The translations under genes were made by a program, and so were the position numbers. A stretch of DNA of 64,000 bases from Ancylomarina sp048268005. Lineage in GTDB: Bacteria; Bacteroidota; Bacteroidia; Bacteroidales; Marinifilaceae. The stretch lies in NCBI GenBank assembly GCA_048268005.1, contig JBLWWJ010000002.1:806001-870000 (forward strand), written 5' to 3'. The notes beneath the pieces were generated by a model that did not search any database, was not told the DNA's origin, and worked only from the letters and a program-made list of their open reading frames with translations. How positions within the stretch are numbered: position 1 is the first letter of the stretch; each line of letters opens with the position of its first letter. This document shows, piece after piece, positions 1-9,495 of the stretch.

Positions 1-2676
1 GGTTGTAAAGGTGAAGGTATTACTTTCTATTCAGCTGAAGAGGCAATGATTGCTTTTAATGAAAAAGCAGTTGATCTTCACGCTAAGATTAAAGTGAAAG
101 TTAAGGACCTTAATGAGAATGACGAATTAGTTGACACCATTGTGGAGACTACTATTGGTCGTATTATCGTAAATGAGTGCACTCCTGAAAGAGCTGGTTT
201 CTTAAATCAGTTAATTACTAAGAGAGCTCTACGTGATATCATTGGGTACGTTTACAAGAAGTGTGGTGTACACGCTACGGCTAAATTCCTTGACGATATT
301 AAAAACTTAGGTTACCGTAAAGCATTCGAAGGTGGACTATCGTTTAACCTTTCTGATGTTAAAGTTCCTGCTGAAAAAGAGGGAATGGTAGCAGAAGGAT
401 ATGCGCAAGTTGAAGAAGTATTGAATAACTATAATATGGGTTTCATTACGAACAACGAGCGTTACAACCAGATTATTGATATCTGGACGCATGTAAATGC
501 TAATTTGACTCAAACATTGATGACTCAGTTGGAAAATGATAACCAAGGTTTCAACTCAGTATACATGATGCTTGATTCTGGTGCGCGTGGATCGCGAGAG
601 CAGATTCGTCAGTTGGGTGGTATGCGTGGTCTGATGGCCAAGCCTCAGAAATCTGGAGCTAAAGGTGGTCAGATTATTGAGAATCCAATTCTTTCTAACT
701 TTAAGGAAGGTCTTTCTGTACTTGAGTACTTTATCTCTACTCACGGTGCTCGTAAAGGTCTTGCGGATACGGCACTTAAAACAGCCGATGCGGGTTACTT
801 AACTCGTCGTCTGGTTGATGTTGCTCAGGATGTTATTATTCACGAAGCTGATTGTGGTACATTAAGAGGTCTTTCTGCATCTGCAATTAAGAATCAGGAA
901 GATGTAGTAGCATCACTTTATGAAAGAATTCTTGGTCGTACAACCGTTCATGATGTATTCCATCCATTAACTGGAGAGCTACTTGTAGCTTCTGGTATGG
1001 AAATTACAGAGGAAATTGCTGAAGCTATCGAAGCTTCACCAGTTGAAACTGTTGAGATTCGTTCGGTATTAACTTGTGAAGCTCGTCAGGGTGTTTGTGC
1101 TAAATGTTACGGACGTAACCTTGCTAGTGGTGAGTTGGTTCAAAAAGGTGAAGCTGTTGGTGTTATTGCTGCACAGTCAATCGGTGAGCCGGGTACACAG
1201 TTAACACTTCGTACTTTCCACGTAGGGGGTACCGCGGGTAACGTATCTGCAGAAAACTCTGTTATTTCTAAGTATGATGGTTTTGCTGAGTTTGATGAAC
1301 TTAGAACTGTTGAGCATACTACTGAAGATGGTAAGAAATATGATGTTGTAATTGGACGTTTGGCTGAATTACGTATCATCGATAAGAATACAAATATTGC
1401 AGTATCAACACATACTATTCCTTACGGTTCTAAACTGTATATTAAGGATGGTGCTGATGTTTCAAAAGAAGAATTGATTTGTGAGTGGGATCCATATAAT
1501 GCCATGATCATCTCTGAGTTCTCTGGTAAGATCTCATTCGATAACTTGATCGAAGGTATTACTTATAATGAGGAGTCTGATGAAGCAACAGGTTTTGCTG
1601 AGAAAGTAATTATCGAATCTAAGGATAAGGCGAAGAATGCAAGTGTTAGAATCTTAGGAGCTGACGGTGAAATTCTTAAGTCTTACAACTTACCAGTAGG
1701 AGCTCACGTTTCGGTTAGCGAAGGTGATATGATTACTATTGGACAATCGGTTGTTAAGATCCCTAGAAATGTTGGTAAAACGGGTGATATCACCGGGGGT
1801 CTTCCTCGTGTTACAGAGTTGTTCGAGGCTCGTAACCCATCTAATCCAGCTGTAGTTTCTGAGATCGATGGTGAAATTGCTTTTGGTAAGATCAAGCGTG
1901 GTAACCGTGAGGTTATTGTGACTTCAAGAACAGGTCAAGAGAAGAAGTACCTAGTACCTCTATCTAAGCAAATGCTTGTTCAAGAGAATGATTATATCAG
2001 AGCGGGTACACCATTATCTGATGGAGCAACTACTCCTGCTGACATCCTTTCAATTAAGGGTCCTACAAAAGTTCAGGAGTATATCGTGAATGAAGTACAG
2101 GATGTATATCGTATGCAGGGTGTGAAGATTAACGATAAACACTTTGAGATTATCGTTCGTCAGATGATGCGTAAGGTTGTTATTGCTGATCCAGGTGATA
2201 CTATTTTCTTGGAAAAACAAATCGTTGATAAGCAGGTATTTATGCAGGAGAACGATGAGATTTTCGGTAAGAAAGTAGTCATTGATGCTGGAGACTCTAA
2301 CGAATTGGTTTTAGGCCAGACTGTTACAGCAAGACAATTACGTGATGTGAATTCAGTATTGAAGCGTAAGGATATGAAGTTAGTTGTTGCACGTGATGTT
2401 ATCGCTGCTACTTCTACTCAGATTCTACAGGGTATCACCCGTGCATCTCTTCAAACTCGATCATTTATTTCAGCAGCTTCTTTCCAGGAGACTACTAAAG
2501 TATTGAACGAGGCTGCAATTCGTGGAAAGGTTGATCAACTTGAAGGTTTGAAAGAGAACGTTATTTGCGGTAAATTGATTCCTGCAGGTACTGGTCTTAG
2601 AGCCTACAAAGACATCGTAGTTGGTGCAAAAGAAGATTACGAAAAACTTCTTGCTAATAATCCTACTGAAGAGTAA
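1..2676 (+). CDS. rpoC: DNA-directed RNA polymerase beta' subunit, 3' part
   Basis: The reading frame is open from base 1 and the gene enters from the left, so about 891 residues are visible and roughly 530 N-terminal residues lie outside. It encodes the largest catalytic subunit of RNA polymerase. The bridge-helix/trigger-loop segment is present (GARGSREQIRQLGGMRGLMA, then FISTHGARKGLADTALKTA). So are four zinc-ligand cysteines (visible residues 285, 359, 366 and 369 in EADCGTLRG and CEARQGVCAKC) and the conserved IGEPGTQLTLRTFHVGGTA stretch. The active-site NADFDGD motif would be upstream of the window. A strong hairpin terminator follows directly. The first in-frame ATG (base 46) is internal and is not the start. 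Confidence 0.98.
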   Translation, partial: GCKGEGITFYSAEEAMIAFNEKAVDLHAKIKVKVKDLNENDELVDTIVETTIGRIIVNECTPERAGFLNQLITKRALRDIIGYVYKKCGVHATAKFLDDIKNLGYRKAFEGGLSFNLSDVKVPAEKEGMVAEGYAQVEEVLNNYNMGFITNNERYNQIIDIWTHVNANLTQTLMTQLENDNQGFNSVYMMLDSGARGSREQIRQLGGMRGLMAKPQKSGAKGGQIIENPILSNFKEGLSVLEYFISTHGARKGLADTALKTADAGYLTRRLVDVAQDVIIHEADCGTLRGLSASAIKNQEDVVASLYERILGRTTVHDVFHPLTGELLVASGMEITEEIAEAIEASPVETVEIRSVLTCEARQGVCAKCYGRNLASGELVQKGEAVGVIAAQSIGEPGTQLTLRTFHVGGTAGNVSAENSVISKYDGFAEFDELRTVEHTTEDGKKYDVVIGRLAELRIIDKNTNIAVSTHTIPYGSKLYIKDGADVSKEELICEWDPYNAMIISEFSGKISFDNLIEGITYNEESDEATGFAEKVIIESKDKAKNASVRILGADGEILKSYNLPVGAHVSVSEGDMITIGQSVVKIPRNVGKTGDITGGLPRVTELFEARNPSNPAVVSEIDGEIAFGKIKRGNREVIVTSRTGQEKKYLVPLSKQMLVQENDYIRAGTPLSDGATTPADILSIKGPTKVQEYIVNEVQDVYRMQGVKINDKHFEIIVRQMMRKVVIADPGDTIFLEKQIVDKQVFMQENDEIFGKKVVIDAGDSNELVLGQTVTARQLRDVNSVLKRKDMKLVVARDVIAATSTQILQGITRASLQTRSFISAASFQETTKVLNEAAIRGKVDQLEGLKENVICGKLIPAGTGLRAYKDIVVGAKEDYEKLLANNPTEE

Positions 2677-2698
2677 ACAAACTCTTAATAAATATAAA

Positions 2699-2730
2699 GG
2701 CTGTTTCATTTATTGAAACAGCCTTTTTTT
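2699..2730 (+). terminator. Intrinsic terminator of rpoC
   Basis: Ten-base-pair stem GGCTGTTTCA / TGAAACAGCC with a 5-nt loop, followed by seven T. It lies 22 bases after the rpoC stop, so the rpoBC transcript probably ends here and the DUF3467 gene has its own promoter. Confidence 0.9.
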
Positions 2731-2826
2731 ATGCTCAGTCCAAATATATTTTCTTATTTTAGCTAAGCTGATTTTAATAACTTATTTAAGATATAAACTT
2801 CTGATACAGAACTAAAAATATTTACA

Positions 2827-3153
2827 ATGGAAGACAATAAAAAGGGAAATCAAATCGATATTCAACTTAGCGAAGAGGTGGCACAGGGAACCTATTCTAA
2901 CCTTGCCGTAATTACGCATTCAAGTTCGGAGTTTGTTGTTGATTTTGTTCGTATTATGCCTGGAGTGCCTAAGGCTGATGTTAAGTCACGGGTTATTTTG
3001 ACACCTGAACATGCGAAACGCTTAATGTTGGCTTTACAGGATAATATCAATAAGTTTGAGTCCGTGAATGGCCCAATTAAGAATGTTGATGGCGGACAAG
3101 GTCCTCAAGGACCAATTATTCCAATGGGATTCGGCCCAACTGGTCAGGCTTAG
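2827..3153 (+). CDS. DUF3467 family protein
   Basis: A 108-residue soluble protein with no signal peptide or membrane segment. The core (residues 8-80) reads as the small DUF3467 domain: VAQGTYSNLAVITHSSSEFV, then FVRIMPGVPKADVKSRVI, then TPEHAKRLMLALQDNI. The C-terminal tail is rich in Gly and Pro (GGQGPQGPIIPMGFGP). A DUF3467 gene directly after rpoC is a common arrangement in Bacteroidota. That suggests a link to transcription or basic physiology, but no function is established. The family assignment is fairly safe; the role is unknown. Confidence 0.85.
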   Translation: MEDNKKGNQIDIQLSEEVAQGTYSNLAVITHSSSEFVVDFVRIMPGVPKADVKSRVILTPEHAKRLMLALQDNINKFESVNGPIKNVDGGQGPQGPIIPMGFGPTGQA

Positions 3154-3172
3154 AAAGTAAATGTATAAATGA

Positions 3173-3203
3173 AAAGCGGAGAACTTGATTAGTTCTCCGC
3201 TTT
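3173..3203. terminator. Bidirectional terminator between DUF3467 gene and cstA
   Basis: Perfect 13-bp inverted repeat AAAGCGGAGAACT / AGTTCTCCGCTTT with a 5-nt loop. It sits between two convergent genes. On the - strand it is followed by TTTT, on the + strand by TTTCTGT, so it can serve both. Confidence 0.85.
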
Positions 3204-3225
3204 CTGTATATCTGCTATTCTGCAA

Positions 3226-4680
3226 TTATATTTTGACTTTTTGAGTTTTAAATTTTTTGCGGATGCTTAATTTGAATAAACTAAATGCAATTAGTGCAAT
3301 TACAAGTCCTACACCAATGCCGTATTCAGTATTCATATTTAATCCTCCATTTTTTAGGGGAGCTACAAGAAGGTAAGTAAAACATATTGTCGTCATAAAA
3401 CTTGCAGGTATACTTAGGATATAATGTGATTTATCTTTTTTTGCTAAATACATAGCACCTGTCCAAAGCATGATCATTGATAAGATTTGATTGGCTAACC
3501 CCAGATATTTCCAAATAGTGGAAAATTCTAACTGCGATAAGAGAAAACCAACTAAAAACAGAGGTAGACTGACTAAAAGCCGACTTTTAATAGAGCCTTG
3601 TTTAATATGTAGCATATCTGCTATTGTTAAGCGTGCACTTCGAAAGGCTGTATCACCTGTTGTAATTGGACAAGCAATAACTCCTATGATTGCAAATACA
3701 GCACCAACTTTTCCTAACCAGGTATTACATATTTCATTTACTACCCAGGCTGGATTATGGCCGGATGTAATCGTTTCGTTTAAGGCTTGTGTATCACCAA
3801 AAAAGTTCATAGCTGCTGTGGCCCATATAATTGCTACAATACCTTCGGCTATCATTGCACCAAAGAATACTGGTCGTCCATAGCTTTCTTTTTTCATACA
3901 ACGTGCCATCATGGGTGATTGTGTGGAATGAAAACCGGAAATGGCTCCGCAAGAAATCACGATAAACATCATAGGATATAAGATGTTCTGATCAGGATTT
4001 GAGTGCATATTTTTAATTTGATTAAAGCTAATCTCCGTCATTTTCAGGCTCCCATCAAAGGATTTGAAGATCATTGCAGCAGCAATAGTTATGGCCATGA
4101 TGAGAAGAGCAGCTCCAAAAAGAGGATATATTTTACCAATGATTTTATTTATTGGTAAAAGTGTTGCTATTAGGTAGTAAGCAAAAATACCATATAACCA
4201 GAAGTAGAAACCTCCACCGGTTAGATCTTTGAGTAAGCCAGCCGGTCCCGTTACGAAAGCAACACCTACTAGTACTAGTAATAAGATGGTAAAAACTCTG
4301 AGGAAATTTTGAAATCCTGAACCTAGATATTTCCCTACAATTTCAGGAAAACTTGAACCATTGTTCCGTATGGAGAGCATACCTGAAAAATAATCATGTG
4401 TAGCTCCCATAAATATGCAGCCAAAGACTATCCATATATAGGCTACTGGCCCATACATTGCACCGAGAATGGCGCCAAATATGGGTCCAAGCCCTGCAAT
4501 ATTAAGAAACTGTATGGTAAACATTTTCCATGTTGGCATAACAATGAAATCCACATTGTCTTTTAATCTTATGGCGGGGGTTTTAATTGAATCATTTGCT
4601 CCAAAAAAGCGTTCAATCAGTTTGCCGTAAATAAAATACCCTAAAATAAGAGTTAGAATTGCAAGTATAAATGTAATCAT
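3226..4680 (-). CDS. cstA: CstA-family carbon starvation / peptide-pyruvate transporter (short form)
   Basis: A 484-residue polytopic inner-membrane protein. The N-terminal half carries the CstA signature: WKMFTIQFLNIAGLGPIFGA, then GPVAYIWIVFGCIFMGATHD, with FSGMLSIRNNGSSFPEIVG following. A second conserved block, SGFHSTQSPMMARCM, lies near the middle. E. coli CstA and BtsT have about 700 residues; short forms of this size are usual in Bacteroidota. Family members import peptides or pyruvate under carbon limitation, and the substrate here cannot be told from sequence. It is a single gene, divergent from etfB and convergent with the DUF3467 gene. Confidence 0.85.
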   Translation of the reverse strand: MITFILAILTLILGYFIYGKLIERFFGANDSIKTPAIRLKDNVDFIVMPTWKMFTIQFLNIAGLGPIFGAILGAMYGPVAYIWIVFGCIFMGATHDYFSGMLSIRNNGSSFPEIVGKYLGSGFQNFLRVFTILLLVLVGVAFVTGPAGLLKDLTGGGFYFWLYGIFAYYLIATLLPINKIIGKIYPLFGAALLIMAITIAAAMIFKSFDGSLKMTEISFNQIKNMHSNPDQNILYPMMFIVISCGAISGFHSTQSPMMARCMKKESYGRPVFFGAMIAEGIVAIIWATAAMNFFGDTQALNETITSGHNPAWVVNEICNTWLGKVGAVFAIIGVIACPITTGDTAFRSARLTIADMLHIKQGSIKSRLLVSLPLFLVGFLLSQLEFSTIWKYLGLANQILSMIMLWTGAMYLAKKDKSHYILSIPASFMTTICFTYLLVAPLKNGGLNMNTEYGIGVGLVIALIAFSLFKLSIRKKFKTQKVKI

Positions 4681-5085
4681 GAAATCTTTAACTTATGGTT
4701 TTATTAAGAGCTAATAAAGTTACCATTAATAATAAATGAGAAAATAGTTCAAATCAAAAATTTTTAAAGGATACGTGTAGGGCAGTCGATTAAGAGATTT
4801 GGGTCTTGTATATCAACTCTTATTTTGAGAATAAATATTGGTCTAATGTGTTGAATATAAAACAGAAACGGTTGTTGTGAAGTGAAAATAATAGAGGCTT
4901 ATATAAATTTGTTTTAAGTAGTGTATTCTATATATTTGCTAAGCCTGATTTTAGGCCCCAATAAAGCTTAAAACTGAATAATAACAAATTGTAATCGAAC
5001 AGACTGAAAATACAGATTTCATAATTTATGAAACTGAAACATAGATTGAGGAATTCGATTATAAACTGATAAAACATATATAACA
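4681..5085. other. Intergenic region between cstA and etfB
   Basis: A 405-base gap between divergent genes. It holds a well-formed + strand promoter for etfB (4908-4938), leaving an mRNA leader of about 140 bases. No convincing cstA promoter, small ORF or RNA structure was recognised in the rest. Confidence 0.6.
4908..4938 (+). promoter_or_regulatory. Bacteroidota-type promoter for etfBA-acd
   Basis: TTTG at 4908-4911, a 19-bp spacer, and TATATTTG at 4931-4938. This is an exact match to the Bacteroidota primary sigma consensus (TTTG-N19-TAnnTTTG). Transcription would start near 4945. Confidence 0.75.
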
Positions 5086-5961
5086 ATGAAAGGATTAAAA
5101 ATTGTTGTTCTTGCCAAGCAGGTTCCCGATACTCGTAATGTTGGGAAAGATGCTATGAAAGCTGATGGAACTGTGAATAGAGCTGTTTTGCCTGCTATCT
5201 TCAATCCTGAAGATTTAAATGCACTCGAGCAAGCATTGCGTCTAAAAGATAAATACCCAGGAACAGAGATCACATTATTGACTATGGGACCTGGTAGAGC
5301 TGCTGAAATCATTCGTGAAGGTTTATACCGCGGTGCTGATAATGGTATCCTTTTATCTGACCGTGCCTTTGCTGGATCTGATACATTAGCGACTTCTTAC
5401 GCTTTGTCTTGTACACTTAAGAAAATGGGTAAAATTGATATTATCATTGCTGGTCGTCAGGCTATTGATGGTGATACGGCTCAGGTTGGACCTCAGGTTG
5501 CTGAGAAATTAGCTTTACCACAAATTACTTATGCAGAGGATGTCATTTCAGCTGAGAAAGGTAAAATCGTTGTTAAGCGTCGTTTAGAGCGTGGTGTTGA
5601 AACTGTTGAAGGGGCTCTTCCAATGGTTGTAACCGTAAATGCTTCTGCTCCTGACTGTCGTCCACGTAACGCGAAGTATGTTATGAAATACAAGCATGCA
5701 CGTGCGGTTTCTGAAATGCAAAATGCTGATGAAGATTATATCGCATTACACAACAACCGTCCTTACCTAAATATTGGTGAGTGGAGTGTTAACGATATTG
5801 ATACGCGTTCAGAAGAACTAGGTTTAACAGGATCACCAACTAAGGTTAAAGCGATCGAGAATGTCGTGTTCCAAGCTAAAGAAGCAAAAGTACTAGAGCC
5901 TAGCGATGCTGATATGGATGAACTAATGAAAGAGTTAATTGCTAACCATACTATTGGTTAA
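5086..5961 (+). CDS. etfB: Electron transfer flavoprotein beta subunit
   Basis: 291 residues, normal for Bacteroidota EtfB. It pairs with EtfA to form the FAD-containing carrier that takes electrons from acyl-CoA dehydrogenases. Visible family features are the N-terminal KIVVLAKQVPDTRNVGKDAM, EDLNALEQALRLKD, and the EtfB signature around residues 120-150 (AGRQAIDGDTAQVGPQVAEK). The ATG at 5086 is the only plausible start. It is the first gene of an etfB-etfA-acyl-CoA dehydrogenase operon, 49 bases ahead of etfA. The sequence does not show whether this ETF is classical or bifurcating. Confidence 0.95.
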   Translation: MKGLKIVVLAKQVPDTRNVGKDAMKADGTVNRAVLPAIFNPEDLNALEQALRLKDKYPGTEITLLTMGPGRAAEIIREGLYRGADNGILLSDRAFAGSDTLATSYALSCTLKKMGKIDIIIAGRQAIDGDTAQVGPQVAEKLALPQITYAEDVISAEKGKIVVKRRLERGVETVEGALPMVVTVNASAPDCRPRNAKYVMKYKHARAVSEMQNADEDYIALHNNRPYLNIGEWSVNDIDTRSEELGLTGSPTKVKAIENVVFQAKEAKVLEPSDADMDELMKELIANHTIG

Positions 5962-6010
5962 TTGATTGGTTTTCCTATCATTTCAATGTAGAATTTTAAA
6001 ATTAAGAACC

Positions 6011-7030
6011 GTGAATAACGTATTTGTATATTGCGAAATAGAAGAGGGACAGATTGCTGATGTAAGTCTTGAACTTTTAACCAAAGGTAGATCGCTAGCT
6101 GATGATTTAAAATGTAACCTAGAGGCGATTGTTATTGGTGCCGATCTTAAAGGTATTGAGAAACAAATTATCCCTTTTGGTGTTGATACTGTATGGTTGG
6201 CTGATGATAAGCGTCTTTACCCATACACAACTCTACCTCATACTTCAATCATTGTAAAATTATTTGAAGAAGAGAAACCACAAATTGCTTTGATGGGTGC
6301 TACAAGCATCGGTCGTGATTTAGGTCCTCGTGTTTCTTCTGCTCTTCACTCAGGTCTAACTGCTGACTGTACGAGTTTGATTATTGGTGATCACGAAGAC
6401 AAGAAAAACAAAAAAGAATACAAAGATCTTTTGTACCAGATTCGTCCAGCTTTCGGTGGTAACATTGTTGCTACAATTATTAACCCAGATTGTCGTCCAC
6501 AAATGGCTACAGTTCGTGAGGGTGTAATGAAGAAAGAGATTCGTTCTGAAGCTTACAAAGGAAAAGTTAAGAATATCGAAGTTGCTAAATACTTGAACTC
6601 TGAAGATTTCGTTGTGAAAGTACTTGAGCGTCATATGGAAGCTTCAAAAGTGAACATCAAAAATGCAGGTATTGTAGTTGCTGGTGGTTACGGTGTAGGT
6701 TCAAAAGAAAACTTCGATAAGTTATATGAACTAGCTGATGTTATTGGTGGTGAAGTTGGTGCTTCTCGTGCTGCTGTTGATGCTGGTTTTGCTTCTCATG
6801 AGCGTCAAATTGGTCAAACAGGTGTTACTGTGCGTCCTAAGCTATATATTGCTTGTGGTATTTCTGGTCAGATTCAGCATACAGCAGGTATGGAAGAATC
6901 AGCAATGGTTATTGCGATCAATACTGACAAGAATGCTCCAATCAACAATTTCGCTGATTATGTGATTACAGGTGATATTGCTGATGTTGTGCCTAAGATG
7001 ATCAAGAAGTACAAAGAGAATACCAAGTAA
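6011..7030 (+). CDS. etfA: Electron transfer flavoprotein alpha subunit
   Basis: 339 residues from a GTG start at 6011. The protein then begins (M)NNVFVYCEIEEGQIADVSLE, as Bacteroidota EtfA proteins usually do. An in-frame ATG at 5966, only 4 bases past the etfB stop, would add 15 atypical residues and is not preferred. The C-terminal FAD-binding domain is clear: VVAGGYGVGSKENFDKLYEL, VGASRAAVDAGF, then YIACGISGQIQHTAGMEES with the conserved GISG..QH signature that contacts the FAD. It binds EtfB and passes electrons on from the acyl-CoA dehydrogenase encoded next. Confidence 0.95.
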   Translation: MNNVFVYCEIEEGQIADVSLELLTKGRSLADDLKCNLEAIVIGADLKGIEKQIIPFGVDTVWLADDKRLYPYTTLPHTSIIVKLFEEEKPQIALMGATSIGRDLGPRVSSALHSGLTADCTSLIIGDHEDKKNKKEYKDLLYQIRPAFGGNIVATIINPDCRPQMATVREGVMKKEIRSEAYKGKVKNIEVAKYLNSEDFVVKVLERHMEASKVNIKNAGIVVAGGYGVGSKENFDKLYELADVIGGEVGASRAAVDAGFASHERQIGQTGVTVRPKLYIACGISGQIQHTAGMEESAMVIAINTDKNAPINNFADYVITGDIADVVPKMIKKYKENTK

Positions 7031-7100
7031 TAAATTTAGTAATTAGAAGGTAAGAGATAGGTGTTTGACTTATGACTTACCATTAAATACATCTAAAGAA

Positions 7101-8816
7101 ATGGCTAATTTCTATACAGATAACGAGGACATGAAGTTCCATTTGGAACACCCGTTAATGAAAAAAATTGTTGCGCTTAAAGAGCGTGGCTTCGAAGATA
7201 AAGATAAGTATGACTATGCACCTCTTGATTTTGAAGATGCAATGGATTCATACGATCGCACATTAGAAATCGTTGGTGAAATTTGTGGTGACATTATTGG
7301 TCCTAATGCTGAAGGCGTAGATCAAGAAGGTCCACAGGTTGTAAACGATCGTGTTATTTACGCTAAGGGTACTGCTGAAAACCACGAAGCTTTAACAAAA
7401 GCAGGTTTAATTGGTATGTCTCTTCCACGTGAGTACGATGGATTGAATTTCCCAATTGTACCTTATGTAATGGCTGCTGAATTGGTGTCTCGTGCTGATG
7501 GTGGTTTTGCTAACATCTGGGGGCTTCAGGATTGTGCTGAGACCATTCACGAATTTGCTTCAAAAGAGCAGAAAGAGAATTACTTGCCACGTTTCGCTAA
7601 AGGTGCTACTGCTGCCATGGACTTAACCGAGCCAGATGCTGGTTCTGACCTTCAGGCTGTACAGTTGAAAGCTACTTATAATAAGGAAGAAGATCAGTGG
7701 TACTTGAACGGTGTGAAGCGTTTCATTACCAATGGTGATGGTGATGTTTCATTGGTACTTGCTCGTTCTGAGGAAGGAACTAACGACGGTCGTGGTTTGT
7801 CAATGTTTATCTATGACAAAAAGCACATGGCTGTTAAAGTTCGTCGTATCGAGCACAAAATGGGTATCATCGGTTCTCCTACTTGTGAGTTAGTATTTAC
7901 TGATGCTCCTGCAGAATTGGTTGGTTCTCGTAAAATGGGACTTATCAAATATGTAATGTCATTGATGAACGGTGCTCGTTTAGGAGTAGGTGCTCAGTCA
8001 GTGGGTATTGCTGAAGCGGCTTATCGTGAAGGTTTAGCTTACGCAAAAGAGCGTCGTCAGTTTGGTAAAGCGATTATCGAATTCCCAGCTGTTTACGAAA
8101 TGTTGACAAATATGGAAGCTAAGCTTAATGCTTCTCGTTCTGTATTGTATGAAACATCTCGTATGGTTGATGTTTACAAGGCATATTTCCACATTTCTCA
8201 GGATCGTTCTTTAGATAAGGAAGAGAGAAATGATATGAAGAAATATCAGCGTTTAGCTGACGTATTTACGCCACTATTGAAATTATTTGCTTCTGAGTTT
8301 TGTAACGAGGTTGCTTACGATTCATTGCAAGTTCACGCGGGTTCTGGTTATATGAAAGATTACCCAATTGAGCGTTTAGTTCGTGATGCACGTATTACAA
8401 ACATTTACGAAGGAACAACTCAGTTACAAGTTGTAGCTGCTGTTCGTGGGGTAACGACAGGACAGTATCTTTCTCAGATTAAATTCTATGAAGAATCAGA
8501 ACTTAATCCACAGTTAGAGTACATCAGAACAACTCTTAAGGGTATGACTGAAAAGTACGAGCAAGCTGTTGCTAAAGTAAATGAGATTAACGCGACTGCA
8601 GATCACAATGACTTCTTGGATTTCCATGCACGTCGTTTGGTTGAGATGGCAGGTTATATCATCATGGGATACTTGATGTTATTAGATACGACTCGTAATG
8701 AGAAATATCAGGCATCAACAGAAGTATTTGTTAAGATGGGTAAAGCGAAATGTGCTGCTCACCTTGATTATATTTCATCTTCAGACTTGAAAGACCTGGG
8801 TATCTTCAAAAAATAA
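7101..8816 (+). CDS. Acyl-CoA dehydrogenase family protein
   Basis: 571 residues from ATG 7101 (MANFYTDNEDMKFHLEHPLM), the usual N-terminus for Bacteroidota homologues. An in-frame ATG at 7065 would add 12 unconserved residues. It catalyses alpha,beta-dehydrogenation of acyl-CoA, with ETF as electron acceptor. Signature 1 is AAMDLTEPDAGSDLQA and signature 2 is VHAGSGYMKDYPIERLVRDA. The presumed catalytic base is Glu437 in NIYEGTTQLQ, at the position used by medium-chain enzymes. The C-terminal extension of about 120 residues makes it longer than the 380-residue classical type, like the large ETF-linked forms. It is the last gene of the operon, closed by a strong terminator. Chain-length preference is not readable. 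Confidence 0.93.
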   Translation: MANFYTDNEDMKFHLEHPLMKKIVALKERGFEDKDKYDYAPLDFEDAMDSYDRTLEIVGEICGDIIGPNAEGVDQEGPQVVNDRVIYAKGTAENHEALTKAGLIGMSLPREYDGLNFPIVPYVMAAELVSRADGGFANIWGLQDCAETIHEFASKEQKENYLPRFAKGATAAMDLTEPDAGSDLQAVQLKATYNKEEDQWYLNGVKRFITNGDGDVSLVLARSEEGTNDGRGLSMFIYDKKHMAVKVRRIEHKMGIIGSPTCELVFTDAPAELVGSRKMGLIKYVMSLMNGARLGVGAQSVGIAEAAYREGLAYAKERRQFGKAIIEFPAVYEMLTNMEAKLNASRSVLYETSRMVDVYKAYFHISQDRSLDKEERNDMKKYQRLADVFTPLLKLFASEFCNEVAYDSLQVHAGSGYMKDYPIERLVRDARITNIYEGTTQLQVVAAVRGVTTGQYLSQIKFYEESELNPQLEYIRTTLKGMTEKYEQAVAKVNEINATADHNDFLDFHARRLVEMAGYIIMGYLMLLDTTRNEKYQASTEVFVKMGKAKCAAHLDYISSSDLKDLGIFKK

Positions 8817-8840
8817 GAAAATCCAGTTCAGAATATATAT

Positions 8841-8870
8841 AAGGAGTTGCTTTATGCAACTCCTTTTTTT
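8841..8870 (+). terminator. Terminator of the etfBA-acd operon
   Basis: Perfect 10-bp stem AAGGAGTTGC / GCAACTCCTT with a 5-nt loop, followed by a run of T. Confidence 0.92.
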
Positions 8871-8979
8871 GTGCGATCATTTTTATTGCAAATCAAATTT
8901 TATGTCTGTAAACTAAGCATTAAATGTCTTCTGGAATTAAAACATTCGGAATCTTTAAAAGTTGTTTAATTTATTATAA

Positions 8980-8987
8980 TATATTTG
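8980..8987 (+). promoter_or_regulatory. Probable -7 element for padR-glpK1
   Basis: TATATTTG matches the Bacteroidota -7 consensus TAnnTTTG, 122 bases before padR. The nearest upstream TTG (8962-8964) gives a 15-bp spacer, shorter than the preferred 19, so the -33 element is weak or the promoter depends on an activator. Confidence 0.45.
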
Positions 8988-9108
8988 TAGAGGACTGGCT
9001 TTTTTAGTTAGTTAAATCAAAAATGACAGTATTGCTAATCAGATTTAAATTGATTAGAACTGAAATCTATTGATATCTCGATATTGAGAAGAACAATCTT
9101 TTGGTACT

Positions 9109-9474
9109 ATGGAATCAGAAAACAACGAATATTTTATTGCCAAATGGAAATCCCAATATAAAAAGGGATTACTTGAATATATTATCATTTTGCTTCTGCG
9201 TTCGCGCCCTTGTTATGGTTATGAACTCATTAGTGATATGAATCAATTTACTTCACTTGAAATAGCTGAAGGAACGATCTATCCTCTTCTTAACAGGTTA
9301 AAGAAGGAAGGATTGGTAACTTCAGAATGGGCCGAACAGGAATCAGGAATTCCTAGAAAATACTATAAACTTACTGAAGATGGCTTAGCTATTTTGGGTA
9401 CTATGAATGAATACGTTGGTTCTCTTAATTCTTCAGTTGAGAAAATCCTTAAGAAAACGGATTCTCTGAAATAA
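9109..9474 (+). CDS. PadR-family winged-helix transcriptional regulator
   Basis: 121 residues. The N-terminal winged helix matches PadR regulators: KKGLLEYIIILLLRSRPCYG, YELISDMNQF, EGTIYPLLNRLKKEGLVTSE, GIPRKYYKLTEDG. There is only a short C-terminal helix for dimerisation, as in the small (subfamily 2) PadR proteins. It begins a probable two-gene operon with glpK1 (21-base gap). PadR proteins are mostly repressors that respond to small molecules. The location suggests control of glycerol metabolism, but neither target nor ligand is visible. Confidence 0.9.
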   Translation: MESENNEYFIAKWKSQYKKGLLEYIIILLLRSRPCYGYELISDMNQFTSLEIAEGTIYPLLNRLKKEGLVTSEWAEQESGIPRKYYKLTEDGLAILGTMNEYVGSLNSSVEKILKKTDSLK

Positions 9475-9495
9475 TCATTTAATATATCGACAGCT

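Noticed and set aside
3491..3883. 130-codon frame antisense to cstA
   Set aside because: Shadow of a conserved membrane protein gene, with no independent support.
3226..4680. cstA as a truncated gene because it is shorter than the E. coli protein
   Set aside because: Start, stop and shared terminator are intact, and about 480 residues is a normal short-form length in this phylum.
5966..6010. Upstream ATG as the start of etfA
   Set aside because: It lies 4 bases after the etfB stop and adds residues (MVFLSFQCRILKLRT) not typical of EtfA. The GTG at 6011 gives the usual N-terminus.
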